A DNA stretch of 18,847 nucleotides. It comes from Candidatus Aminicenantota bacterium (GTDB taxonomy: Bacteria > Acidobacteriota > Aminicenantia > Aminicenantales > Aminicenantaceae). A program made the position numbers and the translations under genes. Every line of letters begins with the position of its first letter. The stretch's first letter is position 1. Shown here piece by piece: positions 16,116 through 18,847 of the stretch. The stretch covers positions 1 through 18,847 of the forward strand of contig JAFGNQ010000193.1 of the NCBI GenBank assembly GCA_016926925.1, given 5' to 3'. A model generated the notes under the pieces. The model was not told where the DNA came from. It searched no databases and worked only from the letters and a program-made list of their open reading frames with translations.

Positions 16116-16791
16116 TTACAGCGACTCGGTCGAAAAAATCGTTGGAAATTATCTTAAACGATTGAAATCCAAGTTGAAGGGTTTTCCGGACTCGGACCGC
16201 GAAGAGCTTCTCAAGGAAATTCAATCCCACATCTACGAATCATATGTGAATGATCCGACAGAAGATGAGATTGAGCGCATTTTCAATGTTCTGGATAGGT
16301 TGGGAGAGCCGGCCGAAGTCATATCTGCCCGTATGCCGGATTCCATGGTAAGGGTGGGCAAGAAAAAAAAGCTTCCGCTCCTGATACTTATCGGTGCCTT
16401 GATCGGCCTTTTCGGAATTCCCCTGGGCCTTGGAGGCATAGGATTGCTTTTTGGAATCGTCATCACCATTGCGGCTCTCGTCCTCTGCTACTATGTCATG
16501 ACGTTCAGTTTCATCATCGGCGGATGGTTGGGCCTCATTGCCGCCACAGTCAGGCTTTTTTTCCCCGATTTTTTGGACAGGTTCGATGTCGTGGCCTTCA
16601 ATATGTTCGATGATCCGACTCTGGACGGCCTCATGGGGATAGGCATATCCTTGGGTTGTGCCGCCCTGGGCATCATCATGCTTTTGTTGGGGCGGCACGT
16701 CTGGCGCGGGTTCACTTTTCTTCTCAGATATCCTTTCGAGAAGATCCACGAACGCCGTGAAAGACGGAAATTGCCTTGCACCGCGGAGTAA
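16105..16791 (+). CDS. HAAS-domain (DUF1700-like) multi-pass membrane protein
   Basis: A 228-residue inner-membrane protein. The N-terminal cytosolic HAAS domain (about 1-80) shows the family pattern: VGNYLKRLKSKLKGFPDSDREELLKEIQSHIYES, then DEIERIFNVLDRLGEPAEVISA. After a basic KKKK stretch come about four TM segments between 90 and 200, rich in Gly, Leu and Ile, and an Arg/Lys-rich tail (KIHERRERRK). It overlaps padR and has a good ribosome site (GGAGAGGG) just before its ATG. Role inferred from context: sensor or anti-regulator acting with PadR on membrane composition or stress; no enzymatic motif is seen. Confidence 0.87.
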   Translation: MTNNYSDSVEKIVGNYLKRLKSKLKGFPDSDREELLKEIQSHIYESYVNDPTEDEIERIFNVLDRLGEPAEVISARMPDSMVRVGKKKKLPLLILIGALIGLFGIPLGLGGIGLLFGIVITIAALVLCYYVMTFSFIIGGWLGLIAATVRLFFPDFLDRFDVVAFNMFDDPTLDGLMGIGISLGCAALGIIMLLLGRHVWRGFTFLLRYPFEKIHERRERRKLPCTAE

Positions 16792-16965
16792 AAGAAACAA
16801 CCGTTTCATCGACGAGACGTATTTAGTGATAGAAGACCCGGTGGGGAACGATGAACACGAACATAAAAAGAATTACGGAATCTCCTTCCCATTTGGAATC
16901 TCTCGTTGACAGAAAGAATGTCAGGCTTTATATTTCATAGTGCTTGAGAGGCTGAGACTGAAGAG

Positions 16966-17202
16966 ATGAGCAGCATTTCCCTTCGTTCCGACTGTCGCCG
17001 AATTCCAAAAGATATTCCGATTTTTCTTTTCCTCTTTTCCCTGCTCCTTTCCGCTGTGATTTTTATACCTTCCTTATTATTCGTCCTGCCCATCGTCTTT
17101 TTTTTCATCCTCATTTATTTTTTTCGCAAGTTCTTCCCTTTCATCGCTCCGAAGCGGGAAGACATCCTGTCTGCGGTCTCGCCGCGAAGCCCTCCTTTTT
17201 AG
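16966..17202 (+). CDS. possible small membrane protein (doubtful)
   Basis: A 78-residue frame whose central part, about residues 17-52, is nearly all hydrophobic (FLFLFSLLLSAVIFIPSLLF, then VLPIVFFFILIYFF), ends with basic residues (RKFF, APKRED), and could form two TM helices. Against it, the DNA is a T-rich tract that would encode Phe and Leu by chance, the ribosome site (GAAGAG) is poor, and I recognise no family. It may instead be a fragment of a decayed gene downstream of the padR-HAAS pair. Confidence 0.35.
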   Translation: MSSISLRSDCRRIPKDIPIFLFLFSLLLSAVIFIPSLLFVLPIVFFFILIYFFRKFFPFIAPKREDILSAVSPRSPPF

Positions 17203-17219
17203 CCATTTTTTGATCATCT

Positions 17220-17251
17220 GAATTCCGGTCATAATCTCTGTGACGGAATTC
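17220..17251. other. strong bulged hairpin upstream of the SecA-like gene
   Basis: GAATTCCGGTCA (17220-17231), a nine-base loop, then TGACGGAATTC (17241-17251): eleven base pairs with a single bulged G. No T-run follows on either strand, so it does not look like a plain intrinsic terminator. It stands 187 bp before the SecA-like ATG. Confidence 0.5.
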
Positions 17252-17437
17252 CCAATTCTGTGCTGGCTGCGGAGATGAACACCAAATGGGAAAAATACGT
17301 GCTTTCCACCTTTGCCACTATGCGGTCATAAGGACGATGACTCGCTCTTCTTAGCTAGCCCATAAGCGCTATCATGGAAACGGATATGCACATCGAGCTT
17401 TCATTCTGTTCGATTTTTTAAGAGGGAAAGGGTTATA

Positions 17438-18847
17438 ATGAATTTTTCAAATAACATGAAACTGAGGTCTTTTTTCAACAAAATCCGTGGGATTCCGATC
17501 GAACTGGATCTCAAACCGTACAATGAGATCCTCTTACGGATCAATCAAAGCGATCTATCCCGGGTCTCGGATGACGCACTCAAAAGGATGTCCTACGATC
17601 TGGTCGATGTGGCCGGGAAGGGATCGCCTATAAACGATCTATTGGTCAAGGCTTTTGCTCTGGTGCGTGAGACGTCCTGGAGGACTATCGGATTACGCCC
17701 TTTTGACGTTCAGGTCATTGCCGGGATAGCTATGCATCAGGGCAAACTTGCAGAGCTGCCTACGGGCGAAGGGAAGACTCTGGCCGCCGTATTTCCAGCT
17801 TACCTCAATGCTCTTACCGGAAACGGTGTTCACATCCATACTTTCAATGACTATCTGGCACGCAGGGATGCGGGCTGGATGGGTCCCATCTACAAATTCC
17901 TGGGCTTAACTGTTGGCTGCATTCAGGAAGGTTTGTCCAAATCCGGACGGAAACGCGCCTATGCGTCAAATATCACCTACACAACCGCCAAAGAAGCTGG
18001 CTTCGATTTTCTTCGGGACAATCTCTGCTACAAAAAGGAAGATTGCGTTCATCGCCCCTTCCACTATGCCATCGTCGATGAGGCGGATTCTATTCTCATC
18101 GATGAAGCACGCGTCCCGCTCGTTATTGCGGGCAGCACGGGAAAGCCGGATACGGATCCGGGACATCTCGCAGAAATCGCAAAAGTTCTCAAACTGAATT
18201 TGGATATTGAGACGGATGAAGGAAAACGGAATATCTATTTGACGGATTCCGGCTTGAAAAAAGTTGAAGGCCTCCTGGGATGCGACAACATTCACGACCC
18301 GGAAAACATGGATCTTTTGACGCGATTGAATCAAGCTCTTCATGCAGAGTATCTTCTGGCACGGGATATCGACTATATCGTTCGTAACAACAGGGTCGAA
18401 ATCGTCGACGAATTCACGGGGAGGGTTGTAGAAGACCGGCATTGGCCGGACGGCCTTCAAGCCGCTGTCGAAGCCAAGGAAAAGCTTCGCAGGGGAGCCG
18501 GGGGTTCGATTCTGGGCTCGATCACCCTGCAACACTTTTTACAGCTCTATACGAAAATTTGCGGCATGACGGCTACGGCTCAGGCTTCGGCCGATGAATT
18601 CCATGAGTTCTATAACCTCAAGGTCGTCGTGGTCCCCCCCAATAAGCCTTGTATCAGGATTGACCATCCTGATGTGGTTTTCACGCATAAGGAGGCCAAA
18701 ATCAAGGCGTTGATTGAGGATATTCGGAAAAACCACGAGGCGGAACGGCCGGTTTTGGTCGGAACCGCCAGTGTTGAGGAATCCGAAGATCTGGCGGTGC
18801 AGTTGAAGAATGCAGGGATAGAGTGCCGGGTGCTCAATGCCAAAAAC
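17438..18847 (+). CDS. SecA-family preprotein translocase ATPase, divergent (5' part, runs off window)
   Basis: The first 470 residues of a SecA homologue, the motor that drives proteins through SecYEG. Landmarks in order: a degenerate N-terminal region, GLRPFDVQVIAG, Walker A LPTGEGKT (107-114), TFNDYLARRDAGWMG, FDFLRDNL, Walker B/DEAD-type DEADSILIDEA from Asp214, the preprotein cross-linking domain (about 225-345) with EFTGR at 325, and the start of NBD2 (GTASVEESEDLA, VLNAKN). Several invariant SecA positions differ: LPTGEGKT for (M/E)KTGEGKT, TYTTAKEAGFDF for TYGTNNEFGFDY, and GMTATA (Ala379) for GMTGTA. ATPase residues Lys113, Thr114, Asp214 and Glu215 are intact, so it should hydrolyse ATP. 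I read it as an accessory paralogue rather than the housekeeping SecA. AGAGGGAAAGGG precedes the ATG. The C-terminal half is not visible. Confidence 0.9.
   Translation, partial: MNFSNNMKLRSFFNKIRGIPIELDLKPYNEILLRINQSDLSRVSDDALKRMSYDLVDVAGKGSPINDLLVKAFALVRETSWRTIGLRPFDVQVIAGIAMHQGKLAELPTGEGKTLAAVFPAYLNALTGNGVHIHTFNDYLARRDAGWMGPIYKFLGLTVGCIQEGLSKSGRKRAYASNITYTTAKEAGFDFLRDNLCYKKEDCVHRPFHYAIVDEADSILIDEARVPLVIAGSTGKPDTDPGHLAEIAKVLKLNLDIETDEGKRNIYLTDSGLKKVEGLLGCDNIHDPENMDLLTRLNQALHAEYLLARDIDYIVRNNRVEIVDEFTGRVVEDRHWPDGLQAAVEAKEKLRRGAGGSILGSITLQHFLQLYTKICGMTATAQASADEFHEFYNLKVVVVPPNKPCIRIDHPDVVFTHKEAKIKALIEDIRKNHEAERPVLVGTASVEESEDLAVQLKNAGIECRVLNAKN

Larger units (their letters stand above)
16792..17437. 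other. 646-bp stretch between the HAAS gene and the SecA-like gene
   Basis: No gene here can be supported firmly. It holds a 29-codon ORF at 16851-16940 behind GGTGGGG, a T-rich 78-codon ORF at 16966-17202, and a strong bulged hairpin at 17220-17251. The rest (17252-17420) shows only very short ORFs. It may be a decayed former gene region. Confidence 0.5.

Noticed and set aside
16240..16809. 189-codon minus-strand ORF
   Set aside because: It is a shadow of the HAAS-domain gene; charged low-complexity product, no ribosome site and no family resemblance.
17966..18535. 189-codon minus-strand ORF and other minus-strand ORFs near the right end
   Set aside because: These are antisense shadows of the open SecA-like frame that runs from 17438 to the window edge.

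Overview
The window reads as a moderate-GC chromosomal segment from a Gram-negative-type bacterium. A GWxTD-domain protein, a PadR plus HAAS-domain pair, several secreted or lipid-anchored peptidases and lipoproteins, and c-di-GMP proteins are a combination I associate with Acidobacteriota, possibly Aminicenantia. That placement is inference from gene content, since no rRNA or other phylogenetic marker is present. I see no phage, IS element, CRISPR array, tRNA or rRNA.

Layout. 1-4006 (+): a TetR-family regulator followed 46 bp later by a complete fused acyl-CoA mutase, IcmF (B12 domain, G-protein chaperone and mutase in one chain). A good intrinsic terminator starts inside its last codons. 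4053-4232 (-): a tiny cysteine-rich exported peptide. 4573-5805 (+): a GAF-HD-GYP c-di-GMP hydrolase. 6043-6426 (+): a small lipoprotein. 6499-6885 (-): a stand-alone PilZ protein, divergent from a YgjP-like zinc metallopeptidase (7001-7570, +) with promoters that appear to overlap. 7677-8496 (+): a probable lipoprotein and a two-TM membrane protein that starts at TTG. 8532-13031 (-): a run read from right to left of a secreted CocE/X-Pro hydrolase, an SDR dehydrogenase and a GWxTD-domain protein. 13359-15482 (+): an exported prolyl oligopeptidase (S9), divergent from the CocE gene. The 327-bp region between these two carries five copies of ATTGTTC/GAACAAT. 15723-16791 (+): a PadR regulator translationally coupled to a HAAS-domain membrane protein, with a palindromic operator over its -35 box. 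16792-17437: mostly non-coding, with one doubtful small membrane ORF and a strong hairpin. 17438-end (+): the first 470 codons of a divergent SecA-family ATPase.

How the genes may work together. TetR-IcmF fits branched-chain or C4 acyl-CoA rearrangement under acyl-CoA-responsive control. The two large secreted serine hydrolases suggest extracellular or periplasmic peptide use, which would supply branched-chain amino acids and hence isobutyryl-CoA; that link is speculative. HD-GYP and PilZ give a local c-di-GMP turnover and response pair. The points most worth a second look are the altered SecA motifs, the PadR operator with a nearly leaderless transcript, the repeated heptamer between the two hydrolases, and the small Cys-rich peptide. 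No clearly new multi-gene system is evident.
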